Below, piece after piece: positions 25,996-35,278 of a stretch of DNA of 64,000 bases. Both the position numbers and the translations under genes were made by a program. Numbering within the stretch: position 1 is the stretch's first letter; each line of letters starts with the position of its first letter. The DNA is from Kosakonia cowanii JCM 10956 = DSM 18146 (GTDB lineage Bacteria > Pseudomonadota > Gammaproteobacteria > Enterobacterales > Enterobacteriaceae): NCBI RefSeq assembly GCF_001975225.1, contig NZ_CP019445.1, forward strand, positions 1,736,001-1,800,000, given 5' to 3'. The notes below the pieces were generated by a model that worked only from the letters and a program-made list of their open reading frames with translations, was not told the origin of the DNA and ran no database searches.

Positions 25996-26850
25996 TTAAA
26001 GCCCGGTATAAATTTCCAGACCGAGCCAAATCAAGCTGACGACCAACATGATCAAATAGATGGTTATTGCTGCAATCGTTCCGTCTGCAACCTTCTTTTT
26101 TTTATTTCCTTCTTCGTCCTGCCAGTATTTCTCTTCAGTGCAATTTTCTTTGAACCGATCCGGCTCATGGTTATTCCGTTCCATAACGTCCTCGTTTCTT
26201 TGATAGTAAAAGTCTCTGGCAAGTTGCCGCCATTTTTCCCTGAGCAGAACAAATAAACTGACGCCAATCACTCCCGTGGCAGTAGCAAAAAACATCCTGA
26301 TGCTGTAGCGCATTCGCACGGGATAGAGTTGATAAGACTCTTTATCTATACGGTAAAACGTGTGGTTAATATCTTCTAAATAACATTTGCTGATTTCGTT
26401 AATCATGCTCTGCTGCTCATTGTTCGCTTGCTGCAGCACCAGCTGAATTGACGTATTCTGCGCGCCGGCAAACCACGAGAGTAGGGATATTCTAATCTGA
26501 TTAGGACTGGAATCATCAAGATAGATATCCTGCCACTCGCCGCGAGCGATAACTTTTTTTAAGTAAATAAGGTAGTCATTAAAAAAAACGTCAGCTTCAA
26601 TTACCACCTCAGCACCATAAAAGTTTTGTATACAGGCCATCAGGGGATAAAGAGAAAATTTTTCTGCAGAGCTGATGGTGAGTGATGTGAGCCATTGTTG
26701 AGGGTAATAAAATGTACTCAGTATCGCCAACATAAAACCTACTATACCAAAGCAAATGATGTCGCGGCGGGCATGATAAAGAGTAATTAATATTCCTGAA
26801 GTGTGATTGCTTTTATTACTATTCCCCATGCGGCACTGTTGTGATGCCAT
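25996..26850 (-). CDS. Wzz-like (polysaccharide co-polymerase-like) membrane protein
   Basis: A 284-residue protein with a helix at about 31-48, a 135-residue periplasmic-type region and a second helix at about 184-204. That is the membrane topology of Wzz chain-length regulators, and FYYPQQWLTS after helix 1 is reminiscent of them. A third helix (257-279) after a charged segment with KKKK is unusual for Wzz. No O-antigen or capsule genes are nearby. GAGGG precedes the ATG. A perfect CRP-type palindrome lies 113 bp upstream. Assignment is by topology and weak resemblance only. Confidence 0.5.
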   Translation of the reverse strand: MASQQCRMGNSNKSNHTSGILITLYHARRDIICFGIVGFMLAILSTFYYPQQWLTSLTISSAEKFSLYPLMACIQNFYGAEVVIEADVFFNDYLIYLKKVIARGEWQDIYLDDSSPNQIRISLLSWFAGAQNTSIQLVLQQANNEQQSMINEISKCYLEDINHTFYRIDKESYQLYPVRMRYSIRMFFATATGVIGVSLFVLLREKWRQLARDFYYQRNEDVMERNNHEPDRFKENCTEEKYWQDEEGNKKKKVADGTIAAITIYLIMLVVSLIWLGLEIYTGL

Positions 26851-27480
26851 TTATTTAACCCTCGTTGTTAAATGGTTAAAGCAACCTCCTGGTCTATTAA
26901 GTAAGATATTTTTTGTTGCTGCTTTTTTCAAATCGGCAAAAAAAGGGTTAGCGGCAAACAGACAATTTTATGTGATCTGTGTCACATAAAATTGTGTATT
27001 TGATCGCGGAATAGCGTGATTCAGGCAGTAATAAAGCGATAAGTAAAACCAGGAATTTATTATCTCATGCAAAAAAGCTTTTAGTGATAATAATCTCTCT
27101 GTAGATAATTAGCAGGAATTGCGCTTTCGTTAAGAATATTCTTCTGTTTTTTCTTTTTGTCTGCAAATAATAATGGCCTGTTCAATAAATAATCTCAAGC
27201 GGGTATTTTTATTACGCCTGGCTGACTAACCAGCTTGCTAAGCCATTGTCACACTCTCCCACCGGTCGGCCGGGCACCATCCGCGCGATTTAACGCGTTT
27301 ACTTTATTAGAAGATAACCAGGTTAATCCTTAGCTAAAAAAGTCAGCTGGTTAGCCATAAGATTGCTAAGGTCAGTTTGCTATAAGCCATACGTTTTCGT
27401 TGTTAGACAGGTTGAAGTGCGACTCTTATCTTTCGTCATGATTTGTAAATTTCATGCAATGACTTGATGAGGGAGCAATT
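26851..27480. other. 630-bp AT-rich intergenic region
   Basis: No gene was found here. It holds the divergent promoters of the Wzz-like gene and the ABC importer, a CRP palindrome (26963-26994), and repeated GCTAA/TTAGC motifs at 27226-27370, including the inverted pair CTAACCAGCT (27226-27235) and AGCTGGTTAG (27345-27354). TTGCTAAG occurs at 27235 and 27363. Confidence 0.6.
26963..26994. promoter_or_regulatory. CRP-type palindrome
   Basis: TGTGA-TCTGTG-TCACA at 26971-26986 is a full CRP consensus. It is embedded in perfect 13-base arms (26963-26975 and 26982-26994). It lies 113 bp upstream of the Wzz-like start and about 490 bp before the ABC operon. Confidence 0.85.
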
Positions 27481-29184
27481 TTGGCCAGGTTACTGAATCG
27501 CTTAACAACAAAGCCCACGCACTTCACCCTTGCGCTGAAAATTGCGTTGCTCAGCGGCATGGTGGCGTTTTCCACCGCCTCTTTCGCCGATGAACCCTTA
27601 AAAGAGGGAATCACACCCGCAACGGATGCCAGCCAGATCCCGACGGCGGCGAAATTACGTAAAGATACCGTTGTGGCCGGCATCTCTGAGCCGCAGGGCA
27701 TTTTTAACCCCTACTTTTTCGTTAACGGTTGGGATGAGAACGTTACTAACGTCATCTTCTCGCGCCTGATCGACTGGGATAGCCACGGCAAGCTGGTGCC
27801 GGGCCTGGCAGAGAGCTGGACCATCAGCCCGGACAATAAGGTCTACACCATCAAGCTGCGCCCCAATTTGACCTTTAGCGACGGTTCACCGCTCACCGCA
27901 GAAGATGTAGCCTTCACCTTAACCGTGCTTTATGACCCGAAATATGACGGCGATACCGATATCACGTTAGCGAATATCGCGGGCGGCGCGGAGTATAAAG
28001 CGGGCAAAGCGGAGAGCGTCAGCGGCCTGAAAGTGATCGATGCCCACACGCTGCAAGTGACCACCACCCAGCCGGGCGCGACGACGCTGGCGAAAATCGG
28101 CGGGCCAGTGCTGTCGAAAGCCTATTACGGTAAAGGGTATCAGCGCGGCAATCTCGACTATTTACGCACGCTGCACGGCAAGCCGCTCGGTAACGGGCCG
28201 TACGTCTACGACAAATACATTCCAGGCCAGGAGATCCGCTTCCACGCCAATACCCATTTCTACCGTGGTACACCGCCGACGCCGCGCTTTATCTATCGCG
28301 TGACCAACCCGTCGACCAACTTCCAGCTTTTCCAGACCGGCGAGACCGATTACGACGCGTTTACCTCGCGCCCGGATGATATTGAGCAGCTCAAAATGCT
28401 GGGCTTCGCCAATATCAACCTCTACGGCTCCAGCGACTACAGCAAAGTGGAGTTCAACGTGCATCGCCCGGCGTTGCAGGATGCGAAAGTGCGTCAGGCA
28501 CTGATTTATGGCCTCGATCGCCAGAAACTGATTGATGTGGTCTATCAGGGCTACGGCAAAGTGGCGATTGAGCCGATCGCGCCCATCTCCTGGGCCTACA
28601 ACGCCGATGGCGTAAACCCTTATAAGTACGATCCGGCACAGGCGAAAAAGCTGCTGGATGAAGCCGGCTGGAAACCGGGCCCGGACGGCATCCGCGTAAA
28701 AGAGGGCAAACGCCTTGAACTGACGCTGCTGGTGAGCAAAAAAGTGCTCAACGATGCGCTGATCCCTATCGCGAAAGAGAACTGGCAGCAGATTGGCGTG
28801 TTGCTGAAGCCGCAGGTGGTGGACTTCAACGCCCTGATGTCCCAGCGCAAAGCGGGCAACTATGATCTCGCCTCGTTTAGCACCAGCACGCTGAACGATC
28901 CCCATGATGGCGTCTGGGATTACTACAGCACGGAAGCGAAAGAGTCGGGCTATAACAATCCGCAGGTCGATAAGCTGATTAACGAAGGCAACGCCGAGCT
29001 GGATGTTGAGAAACGCAAACCGATCTACCACCAGCTCTATAAAGTGCTGGCCGACGATCCGCCGGTGATTCTCCTCGGCTACCGCGAGATTCTGTCGGCG
29101 AGCAGCGCCCGCGTGACCGGCTTCAAACCGGACATCTATAACGGCCTGACCGGCAGCCTGCCGGATGTCAAAATCGTTAAGTAA
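27481..29184 (+). CDS. Peptide/nickel-type ABC importer, substrate-binding protein
   Basis: A 567-residue periplasmic binding protein of the SBP family 5 (DppA/OppA) group. A long signal peptide ends STASFA near residue 36. The family pattern is clear from GLAESWTISPDNKVYTIKLRPNLTFSDGSPLTAEDV (about 108-143). It starts at TTG with GAGGGAG 5-6 bases upstream; no upstream ATG is in frame. It is first of a five-gene operon with two permeases and two ATPases. Ligand cannot be read from sequence: di- or oligopeptides are the default, other amine or metal chelates are possible. Confidence 0.9.
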   Translation: MARLLNRLTTKPTHFTLALKIALLSGMVAFSTASFADEPLKEGITPATDASQIPTAAKLRKDTVVAGISEPQGIFNPYFFVNGWDENVTNVIFSRLIDWDSHGKLVPGLAESWTISPDNKVYTIKLRPNLTFSDGSPLTAEDVAFTLTVLYDPKYDGDTDITLANIAGGAEYKAGKAESVSGLKVIDAHTLQVTTTQPGATTLAKIGGPVLSKAYYGKGYQRGNLDYLRTLHGKPLGNGPYVYDKYIPGQEIRFHANTHFYRGTPPTPRFIYRVTNPSTNFQLFQTGETDYDAFTSRPDDIEQLKMLGFANINLYGSSDYSKVEFNVHRPALQDAKVRQALIYGLDRQKLIDVVYQGYGKVAIEPIAPISWAYNADGVNPYKYDPAQAKKLLDEAGWKPGPDGIRVKEGKRLELTLLVSKKVLNDALIPIAKENWQQIGVLLKPQVVDFNALMSQRKAGNYDLASFSTSTLNDPHDGVWDYYSTEAKESGYNNPQVDKLINEGNAELDVEKRKPIYHQLYKVLADDPPVILLGYREILSASSARVTGFKPDIYNGLTGSLPDVKIVK

Positions 29185-29231
29185 GACCTTCACCGCCGCC
29201 GGGAATGCCCGGCGGCGGGCATGAGAGCGTT

Positions 29232-30188
29232 ATGGGAAACTTTATCCTCAGGCGGCTGCTGCAAACCGTGCCGATGCTGCTGCTGGCTTCACTGATCATC
29301 TTTATGCTGTTCGCCAAAACACCGGGCGACTTTATCGACGGTAATATCACCCTGACCGCCGCCCGCGCCGCTGAACTGAAAGCGATTTACGGCCTCGATC
29401 AGCCCCTTTTTACCCGCTATCTGCACTGGCTTGGCCAGCTGCTGCGCGGCGATCTCGGCTTCTCGTTGCAGTACCAGATCCCGGTCAGCCAACTGCTGAA
29501 CCAGTACATCTGGAACTCCTTCCTGCTGGCAAGCATCGCGCTGGTTTTCTACTGGGGGATTGGCCTCGCGGTCGGCATTGCTTCAGCGCTGAAACCCAAT
29601 TCGCTGTTTGACCACGTGGTGAGCGTGGTGGTCTTCGCCGCCATGTCCTTTCCGACCTTTTTCCTCTGCCTGCTGCTGATTAAGTGGTTCGCCGTTGATC
29701 TGCACTGGCTGCCGGTGGGCGGCATGACCAATACCGGCAGCGATGAAAGCGGCTGGGCGTGGGTGATGCAGGTTGCCGCGCATCTGGCGCTGCCGGTGCT
29801 GGCGCTGGTGATGTTGCAGGCGGGCAGCCTGACGCGCTACTTCCGCGCCAGCATGCTCGATGTGGTGAAGATGGACTTTATCCGCACCGCCCGCGCCAAA
29901 GGGCTGCGCGAGCGCACGGTGATCTTCAAACACGCGCTGCGCAATGCCCTGCTGCCGATTATCACTCTGCTCGGTTTTGAGCTGCCGGGGCTCTTTTCCG
30001 GGGCGATCATCACTGAAAAAGTGTTTAACTGGCCGGGTGCCGGGCATATTCATATCGATTCGCTGGCCGCGCGGGATTACCCCGTGCTGATGGGTTTCAC
30101 CCTCTTCCTGGCGGTATTAACCATTGTCGGCAACCTGATTGCCGATGTGCTCTACGCGTGGGCTGACCCGCGTATCCGGGTGAGGTGA
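29232..30188 (+). CDS. ABC importer permease, DppB/OppB type
   Basis: A 318-residue inner-membrane permease with six helices and the family N-terminus FILRRLLQTVPMLLLASLIIFML. The EAA coupling loop is visible as DFIRTARAKGLRERTVIFKHALRNALLP (about 217-244). The ATG at 29232 is chosen because the protein then begins with the usual short cytoplasmic lead. The earlier frame start would add nine Gly/His-rich residues. It overlaps the next gene by its stop and pairs with it to form the membrane pore. Confidence 0.93.
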   Translation: MGNFILRRLLQTVPMLLLASLIIFMLFAKTPGDFIDGNITLTAARAAELKAIYGLDQPLFTRYLHWLGQLLRGDLGFSLQYQIPVSQLLNQYIWNSFLLASIALVFYWGIGLAVGIASALKPNSLFDHVVSVVVFAAMSFPTFFLCLLLIKWFAVDLHWLPVGGMTNTGSDESGWAWVMQVAAHLALPVLALVMLQAGSLTRYFRASMLDVVKMDFIRTARAKGLRERTVIFKHALRNALLPIITLLGFELPGLFSGAIITEKVFNWPGAGHIHIDSLAARDYPVLMGFTLFLAVLTIVGNLIADVLYAWADPRIRVR

Positions 30189-30190
30189 TA

Positions 30191-31138
30191 ATGCTGGGTT
30201 CACTCTTCTCAACCAACCGCCGTCTGCGTAAAGCAGAGATCCCGGCGCTGGCTCAGGCGACGCCGTCACCGTGGCGACAGGCGTGGCGCGCGCTGCGTCA
30301 CAACCGGCTGGCGATGCTCTGCCTGCTGGCGCTGATTGTGATGGCTGTCTGGTGCGTTGTCGGGCCTATCTGGTCGCCGTGGAAAAACGACGCTACCGAT
30401 GCACTGATGATCAACAAACCACCTGGTGCTGCGCACTGGCTGGGCACCGATTTCCTCGGGCGCGATGTCTACACCCGCCTGCTGTTGGCCGGACGTATTT
30501 CGCTGATTATTGGTCTGCTGACCATGCTGCTCTCCGTAGCGCTCGGCTACCTGCTTGGCGCCCTGTCGGGCTATGCGGGCGGCTGGACCGATAAAGTGAT
30601 TATGCGGCTGGCGGATCTGGTGATGACCATCCCAAGCCTGCCGCTGCTGATTGTCGCCGGGGCGATGCTGTCGGAGCTCGATTTCCCCGCCGAATCGCGT
30701 ATCTACATGGTGGTAGTGATGCTGAGTCTACTGGAGTGGCCGAAGCTGGCGCGGCTGGTGCGCGGGCAGATCCTCTCCCTGCGCGAGCGCGATTTTATGC
30801 TGGCCACCCAGGTGCTGGGCCTCTCCTCGCGTCGCCGTCTGTTTGGTCACCTGTTACCCAACACGGTGCCGATTCTGGTGGTGATGGCGACCATGGCGGT
30901 GGCGAATGCCATTTTGATGGAGTCGGCGCTCAGCTACCTTGGCATGGGCGTAGTACCGCCGACACCGTCGTGGGGCAATATGATGGATGCCGCCAACAGC
31001 CTGATCGATTTTCAACGCCGTCCGTGGCTGTGGATGCCGCCAGGGATTGCCATTTTTATTACCGTGATTGCCATTAACGTGCTGGGCGATGGCCTGCGCG
31101 ATGCGCTCGATCCGAAGATGAAACGGAGCCTGAAATGA
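30191..31138 (+). CDS. ABC importer permease, DppC/OppC type
   Basis: A 315-residue second permease. An N-terminal cytoplasmic stretch with WRQAWRALRHNRLAMLCL precedes helix 1, as usual for DppC. The motif GTDFLGRDVYTRLLLAGRISL (near residue 90) and an EAA loop at about 215 follow. ATG at 30191 has GAGGTG upstream; GTG at 30185 is the alternative. It overlaps the ATPase gene by four bases (ATGA), so the operon is tightly coupled. Confidence 0.93.
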   Translation: MLGSLFSTNRRLRKAEIPALAQATPSPWRQAWRALRHNRLAMLCLLALIVMAVWCVVGPIWSPWKNDATDALMINKPPGAAHWLGTDFLGRDVYTRLLLAGRISLIIGLLTMLLSVALGYLLGALSGYAGGWTDKVIMRLADLVMTIPSLPLLIVAGAMLSELDFPAESRIYMVVVMLSLLEWPKLARLVRGQILSLRERDFMLATQVLGLSSRRRLFGHLLPNTVPILVVMATMAVANAILMESALSYLGMGVVPPTPSWGNMMDAANSLIDFQRRPWLWMPPGIAIFITVIAINVLGDGLRDALDPKMKRSLK

Positions 31139-32118
31139 GCGAACCGCTGGTCACATTCAACCAACTTTCCGTCTCTTTCGCCGCAGAGCAGGGGCGCGTG
31201 CGCGCCGTGCAGGAGGTCTCCTTTGCCATTAAGGCCGGGCAGACTATCGGCGTAGTCGGTGAATCCGGCTGCGGAAAAAGCGTCACGGCGATGTCGCTGA
31301 TGGGTTTGCTGCCACCGCAGGCGGCGCGCATCGATGGCGGGGAAATCCGCTTTCAGGGCGAGGATCTGCTGCGCCTGAAGCCGTCGAAAATGGCCGATCT
31401 GCGCGGCAACCAGCTGGCGATGATTTTCCAGGAGCCGATGACCGCCCTGAACCCGGTGCTGACCATCGGTGAGCAGCTGTGCGAGCCGCTGATCCGCCAT
31501 CGTGGTCTGTCAGCGAAAGCGGCCTGGCAGCGCGCAACGCAATTAATTGCTGAAGTGGGGCTGGCCCGGGCAGAGAGCCTGATGAGCAGCTACCCGCATC
31601 AACTCTCCGGCGGCATGCTGCAACGCATCATGATTGCTATGGCACTGAGCTGCCAGCCGAAGCTGCTCATCGCCGATGAGCCAACTACCGCGCTGGATGT
31701 CACCGTGCAGGCGCAAATCCTGCGACTGTTGCGCGACCAGGCGCAGGCGCACCATATGGCGCTGATGTTGATCACTCACGATCTGGGCGTGATCGCACAG
31801 ATGGCGGAGCATGTGGTGGTGATGTACGCCGGGCGGATTGTCGAGCAGGGGCCAACCGCCGACGTGTTACGTCATCCGCTGCACCCCTACACCAAAGGGC
31901 TGATCGCCTCGCGTCCGGTGCCGGGCGAGCGGCGGCGTCGGCTCTACTCGATTCCCGGCCAGGTGCCCGATCTGGCTGAACTGCCGCCGTGGTGCGCCTT
32001 TTACGATCGCTGCGAGCGCGCGACCGATGCCTGTCGGCGCGGCATTCCGCCGCTGATGGGCGACGAGACCCGGCAGGCGGCCTGTATTCACAGTGCGTTA
32101 ACGGAGCCGCAGGCATGA
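31135..32118 (+). CDS. ABC importer ATPase, DppD/OppD type
   Basis: A 327-residue ATPase with Walker A GESGCGKS at 42-49, signature LSGGM near 158, Walker [13 protein letters not shown] near 178 and the C-terminal oligopeptide-transporter extension holding cysteines in [14 protein letters not shown] (about 284-297), a known Fe-S-type motif of this family. It overlaps both neighbours by four bases. It forms a heterodimer with the ATPase encoded next and powers import through the two permeases. Confidence 0.95.
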   Translation: MSEPLVTFNQLSVSFAAEQGRVRAVQEVSFAIKAGQTIGVVGESGCGKSVTAMSLMGLLPPQAARIDGGEIRFQGEDLLRLKPSKMADLRGNQLAMIFQEPMTALNPVLTIGEQLCEPLIRHRGLSAKAAWQRATQLIAEVGLARAESLMSSYPHQLSGGMLQRIMIAMALSCQPKLLIADEPTTALDVTVQAQILRLLRDQAQAHHMALMLITHDLGVIAQMAEHVVVMYAGRIVEQGPTADVLRHPLHPYTKGLIASRPVPGERRRRLYSIPGQVPDLAELPPWCAFYDRCERATDACRRGIPPLMGDETRQAACIHSALTEPQA

Positions 32119-33089
32119 GCGCAGAGTATGTGATTGAAGTTAACGACCTGAAGAAGTACTTCCCGCTGCGCGATGGGCTGTTTGGTCAGCAGACCGGAGA
32201 GGTGCGTGCGGTTGATGGCGTCAGTTTTAATATTCGCCCTGGCACTATTTTTGGCCTGGTCGGCGAATCCGGCAGCGGCAAAACTACCGTCGGACGTACG
32301 CTACTCGGGCTGTACGACAAAACCGCGGGCAGCGTGAAGTATCGCGGCCAGGAGCTGGGCGATCTCCCGGCGAAGGCGCTGCGCGCCCTGCGACCGAAAA
32401 TCCAGCTGGTGTTTCAGGATCCCTACAGCTCGCTCAACCCGCGCATCCGCATCGGCGATGCGATTGGTGAAGCGATGCTGGAGCATAAGCTCTGCACCCG
32501 CGCAGAGCTGTATGACAAGGTGATTGCGGTGATGAAGATTTGCGGGCTGGCGCCGCAGCACTACAACCGCTTTCCCCATGAGTTTTCCGGCGGTCAGCGC
32601 CAGCGAATTGGCATTGCCCGCGCGCTGATCCTCAACCCCGACTTTATTATTGCCGACGAGCCGATTTCAGCGCTGGATGTCTCCATTCAGGCGCAGATTA
32701 TCAACCTGTTCGCCGATCTTCGCGACGACTTCGGCGTCACGTTTCTCTTTATCTCCCACGATCTCGGCGTGGTCGAACATCTGTGCGATGACGTGGCGGT
32801 GATGTATCTCGGGCAACTGGTGGAGACCGCCAGCCGCGACACGCTCTTCAACCAGCCGCTGCACCCCTATACCCGCGCGCTGCTGGCCGCTGTGCCGACT
32901 CTCGATCCGCTGCGTGAGCCGGTAGCGGCAGTGCAGGGCGAGATCCCTGACCCTTCGCGACCGCCGCCGGGCTGCCGCTTTTCGTCGCGCTGCCCGCACG
33001 CCACGGAGATCTGCCGTGAACAGGCACCAGCGCTGCGTGAAGTGGCTTCCGGGCATCATGTTGCCTGCCACTGGGTGGATAAGATGTAG
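32115..33089 (+). CDS. ABC importer ATPase, DppF/OppF type
   Basis: A 324-residue ATPase with Walker A GESGSGKT at 50-57, signature SGGQRQR near 156 and Walker [13 protein letters not shown]. The C-terminal cysteine motif is [14 protein letters not shown]. The start at 32115 overlaps the previous stop (ATGA); the longer frame upstream only reads the previous gene out of phase. It is last in the importer operon. A short gap without a clear terminator leads to the dehydrogenase gene. Confidence 0.95.
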   Translation: MSAEYVIEVNDLKKYFPLRDGLFGQQTGEVRAVDGVSFNIRPGTIFGLVGESGSGKTTVGRTLLGLYDKTAGSVKYRGQELGDLPAKALRALRPKIQLVFQDPYSSLNPRIRIGDAIGEAMLEHKLCTRAELYDKVIAVMKICGLAPQHYNRFPHEFSGGQRQRIGIARALILNPDFIIADEPISALDVSIQAQIINLFADLRDDFGVTFLFISHDLGVVEHLCDDVAVMYLGQLVETASRDTLFNQPLHPYTRALLAAVPTLDPLREPVAAVQGEIPDPSRPPPGCRFSSRCPHATEICREQAPALREVASGHHVACHWVDKM

Positions 33090-33162
33090 TGCCGCTTCGC
33101 CGTGCTTCCCCAGGCTGTTCTATGCTTATCAGTCCTGTCTGAAATCATGGGGAACACGGTAC

Positions 33163-34356
33163 ATGAGAGCACTTACTTATCACGGTTCACATAAAGTCAG
33201 CGTCGATAACCACCCCGATCCGATTATCCAGGCGGCGGATGATATTATCCTCCGCGTGACCGCGACGGCGATTTGCGGCTCGGATCTGCACCTTTATCAC
33301 GGCAAAATCCCCGGTACGCATCACGGTGACATCTTCGGCCATGAGTTTATGGGCGAAGTGGTCGAGACCGGGGCTGGCGTGCATGCGGTCAGCAAGGGCG
33401 ACCGGGTAGTGATCCCGTTTGTTATCGCCTGCGGCGAATGTTTTTTCTGTAAGCTCCATCAATACTCCGCCTGTTCGGAAACCAACGAAGGCAAAGGTGC
33501 GGCGCTAAACCGAAAAGGCATTACTCCGCCGGCGGCGCTGTTTGGCTACAGCGATCTCTATGGCGGTATTCCCGGCGGCCAGGCGGAGTATGTCCGCGTG
33601 CCGAAGGCCAACACCGGGCCGTTTAAAGTGCCGGATACGCTCTCTGACGAGAAGGTGCTGTTCCTCTCCGATATTCTGCCCACGGCCTGGCAGGCGGTAA
33701 AAAACGCCGAAATTAAACAGGGTTCAAGCGTGGCGATTTATGGCGCAGGCCCGGTCGGGCTGCTGTCGGCGGCGTGCGCGCGTCTGGAAGGGGCTGAACA
33801 GATTTTCATGATCGATGACAGCGACTACCGGCTCGCCTTCGCCCGCGACCGCTACGGCGTTATTCCCATCAACTTTGATAAGAATGACGATCCGGCGGCG
33901 TGGATTATTGAAAACACGCCGGGCCACCGCGGTGTTGATGCGGTGATTGATGCCGTGGGCTTTGAAGCCAAAGGCAGCACCACCGAAACGGTGCTCAGCA
34001 CCCTGAAAATTGAGGGCAGCAGCGGCAAAGTGTTGCGCCAGGCGATTGCCGCCGTACGGCGCGGCGGGATTGTCAGCGTGCCGGGCGTCTACGCCGGGTT
34101 TATTCACGCCTTTATGTTTGGCGACGCCTTCGATAAGGGGCTGACCTTCAAAATGGGGCAGACTCACGTCCACTCATTCCTGCCGGATCTACTGCCGCTG
34201 ATTGAGTCCGGCCATCTCAAACCGGAAGAGATTGTCACGCACCATATGCCGCTCGAAGAGGCCGCCCGCGGCTATGAGATCTTCGATAAGCATGCAGAAG
34301 ATTGCCGCAAAGTGATCCTCGTTCCGGGGCTCAACGCCGCGAAAGCGACGATCTAA
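33163..34356 (+). CDS. Zinc-dependent alcohol dehydrogenase, formaldehyde-dehydrogenase-like
   Basis: A 397-residue medium-chain dehydrogenase. The catalytic zinc ligands are Cys38 (ICGSDLH) and His60-Glu61 (FGHEF). The structural zinc loop is [17 protein letters not shown] near 93-109. The nucleotide fold is [12 protein letters not shown] near 190. The long form with extra residues in the middle matches the group annotated as glutathione-dependent formaldehyde dehydrogenase, though many members act on other alcohols. The start at 33163 opens MRALTYHG, normal for the family. It may share the ABC operon's transcript, but no link in function is evident. Confidence 0.88.
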   Translation: MRALTYHGSHKVSVDNHPDPIIQAADDIILRVTATAICGSDLHLYHGKIPGTHHGDIFGHEFMGEVVETGAGVHAVSKGDRVVIPFVIACGECFFCKLHQYSACSETNEGKGAALNRKGITPPAALFGYSDLYGGIPGGQAEYVRVPKANTGPFKVPDTLSDEKVLFLSDILPTAWQAVKNAEIKQGSSVAIYGAGPVGLLSAACARLEGAEQIFMIDDSDYRLAFARDRYGVIPINFDKNDDPAAWIIENTPGHRGVDAVIDAVGFEAKGSTTETVLSTLKIEGSSGKVLRQAIAAVRRGGIVSVPGVYAGFIHAFMFGDAFDKGLTFKMGQTHVHSFLPDLLPLIESGHLKPEEIVTHHMPLEEAARGYEIFDKHAEDCRKVILVPGLNAAKATI

Positions 34357-34390
34357 CCCCGCCAATGCCCGGTTCGCCGGGCAGACAAGC

Positions 34391-34413
34391 AAAAAGCCCG
34401 GTGCACCGGGCTT
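34391..34413. terminator. Terminator between the dehydrogenase and mqsA
   Basis: AGCCCGGTGCACCGGGCT with A and T runs on both sides can serve both strands. On the minus strand the stem is followed by TTTTTGC after mqsA. It is almost identical to the element at 35250-35272. Confidence 0.85.
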
Positions 34414-34815
34414 TCAGGCATGTTTTAGCTCCTCGAAAAGCTCCGGATGCTTGTCCAGCGCCTTAAAGAGCAAAACTAAAGGTCTTGGCGGTGCAACACG
34501 TCCGGTTTCGTACCGGCTAAAGGCGTTTGCGCCACCGCCAAACATCTCTGCCGCCTGGCGCTGATCGAGATTAAACCGCTTTCGGATAGTGGCAATAAAC
34601 TGAGGATCAACCTCTTCTGCGTTAACTTTGCGGACAAAAGCCGCAACCTGTTTTGAGTAAAGTTCACCGTTCAGACGGTCAAAAATGATCTCTCCACATG
34701 CGTCGCAGTAATCGCCTGCGATCGCAGTGAGCGTAGTCACTTTCCCTTTGTAACGGTATTCAATGTTGCGGGTGTCATATTTAAGTCCCGCAGCGCCGCA
34801 AACAGGGCATTTCAT
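34414..34815 (-). CDS. mqsA: Antitoxin MqsA
   Basis: A 133-residue antitoxin matching E. coli MqsA (131). The N-terminal zinc domain has Cys3/Cys6 and Cys37/Cys40, and binds the toxin. The C-terminal XRE-type helix-turn-helix carries QAAEMFGGGANAFSRYETG, near identical to E. coli. It neutralises MqsR and represses its own operon. It directly follows mqsR with no gap. Unlike most type II modules, the toxin gene comes first, as known for mqsRA. Confidence 0.95.
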   Translation of the reverse strand: MKCPVCGAAGLKYDTRNIEYRYKGKVTTLTAIAGDYCDACGEIIFDRLNGELYSKQVAAFVRKVNAEEVDPQFIATIRKRFNLDQRQAAEMFGGGANAFSRYETGRVAPPRPLVLLFKALDKHPELFEELKHA

Positions 34816-35121
34816 TTATCTCTCCTTAAATGACACGATCAGTACATCGTCAGAGACGATTAACTTTAGATAAAGTTTTTGCCTCTTCCAGACTGGCCGG
34901 TAAACATCGTGCCACACCGTATGATCGACATATGCCGTCATGCTTTTAAAAAAATCTTCTGAAGTGAGCGCCTGAATTACTGCGCACATCTCGTCAAATG
35001 GCGGTGGATTAAAGCCTAATTCAATCGCTCCCGCGACAGCGCTGGCCGTGGTTCTGACCTTTCCCTCAAGCACCATCCGCTTGACGATATGTAAGCGGAC
35101 ATGGGGAGTTCCTTTCTCCAT
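34816..35121 (-). CDS. mqsR: mRNA interferase toxin MqsR
   Basis: A 101-residue RelE-fold endoribonuclease that cuts mRNA at GCU-type sites in E. coli. The opening MEKGTPHVRLHIVKRMVLEGKVRTT, the core SEDFFKSMTAYVDHTVWHDVYRP and the end VLIVSFKER follow E. coli MqsR (98 residues), so the toxin looks intact. Upstream, the near-direct repeats CCTAAAAGCTA and GGTAAAAAGCTA (35129-35165) may be part of the MqsA operator. The pair sits between two copies of the same terminator. Confidence 0.93.
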   Translation of the reverse strand: MEKGTPHVRLHIVKRMVLEGKVRTTASAVAGAIELGFNPPPFDEMCAVIQALTSEDFFKSMTAYVDHTVWHDVYRPVWKRQKLYLKLIVSDDVLIVSFKER

Positions 35122-35249
35122 AGTTTTAACCTAAAAGCTAAATTATGCAAATAGGGTAAAAAGCTACCGCATGCAATGTCCTGGTCAAAGCGGGAAAGTA
35201 GGGAAATGCGGGTGATGAACTGGTTGGCCTGCAAGAGAATGCAACAAAT

Positions 35250-35272
35250 AAAAAGCCCGGTGAACCGGGCTT
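35250..35272 (-). terminator. Terminator after the nitroreductase gene
   Basis: On the minus strand the hairpin AAGCCCGGTTCACCGGGCTT is followed by TTTATTTG, seven bases past the nitroreductase stop. It differs by one base from the terminator at 34391-34413 on the other side of mqsRA. Confidence 0.9.
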
Positions 35273-35278
35273 CCATTT

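Noticed and set aside
28162..29193. 343-residue open frame antisense to the ABC binding protein
   Set aside because: It mirrors a well-conserved gene, has no ribosome site and shows the Arg/His/Ala-rich composition of a shadow frame.
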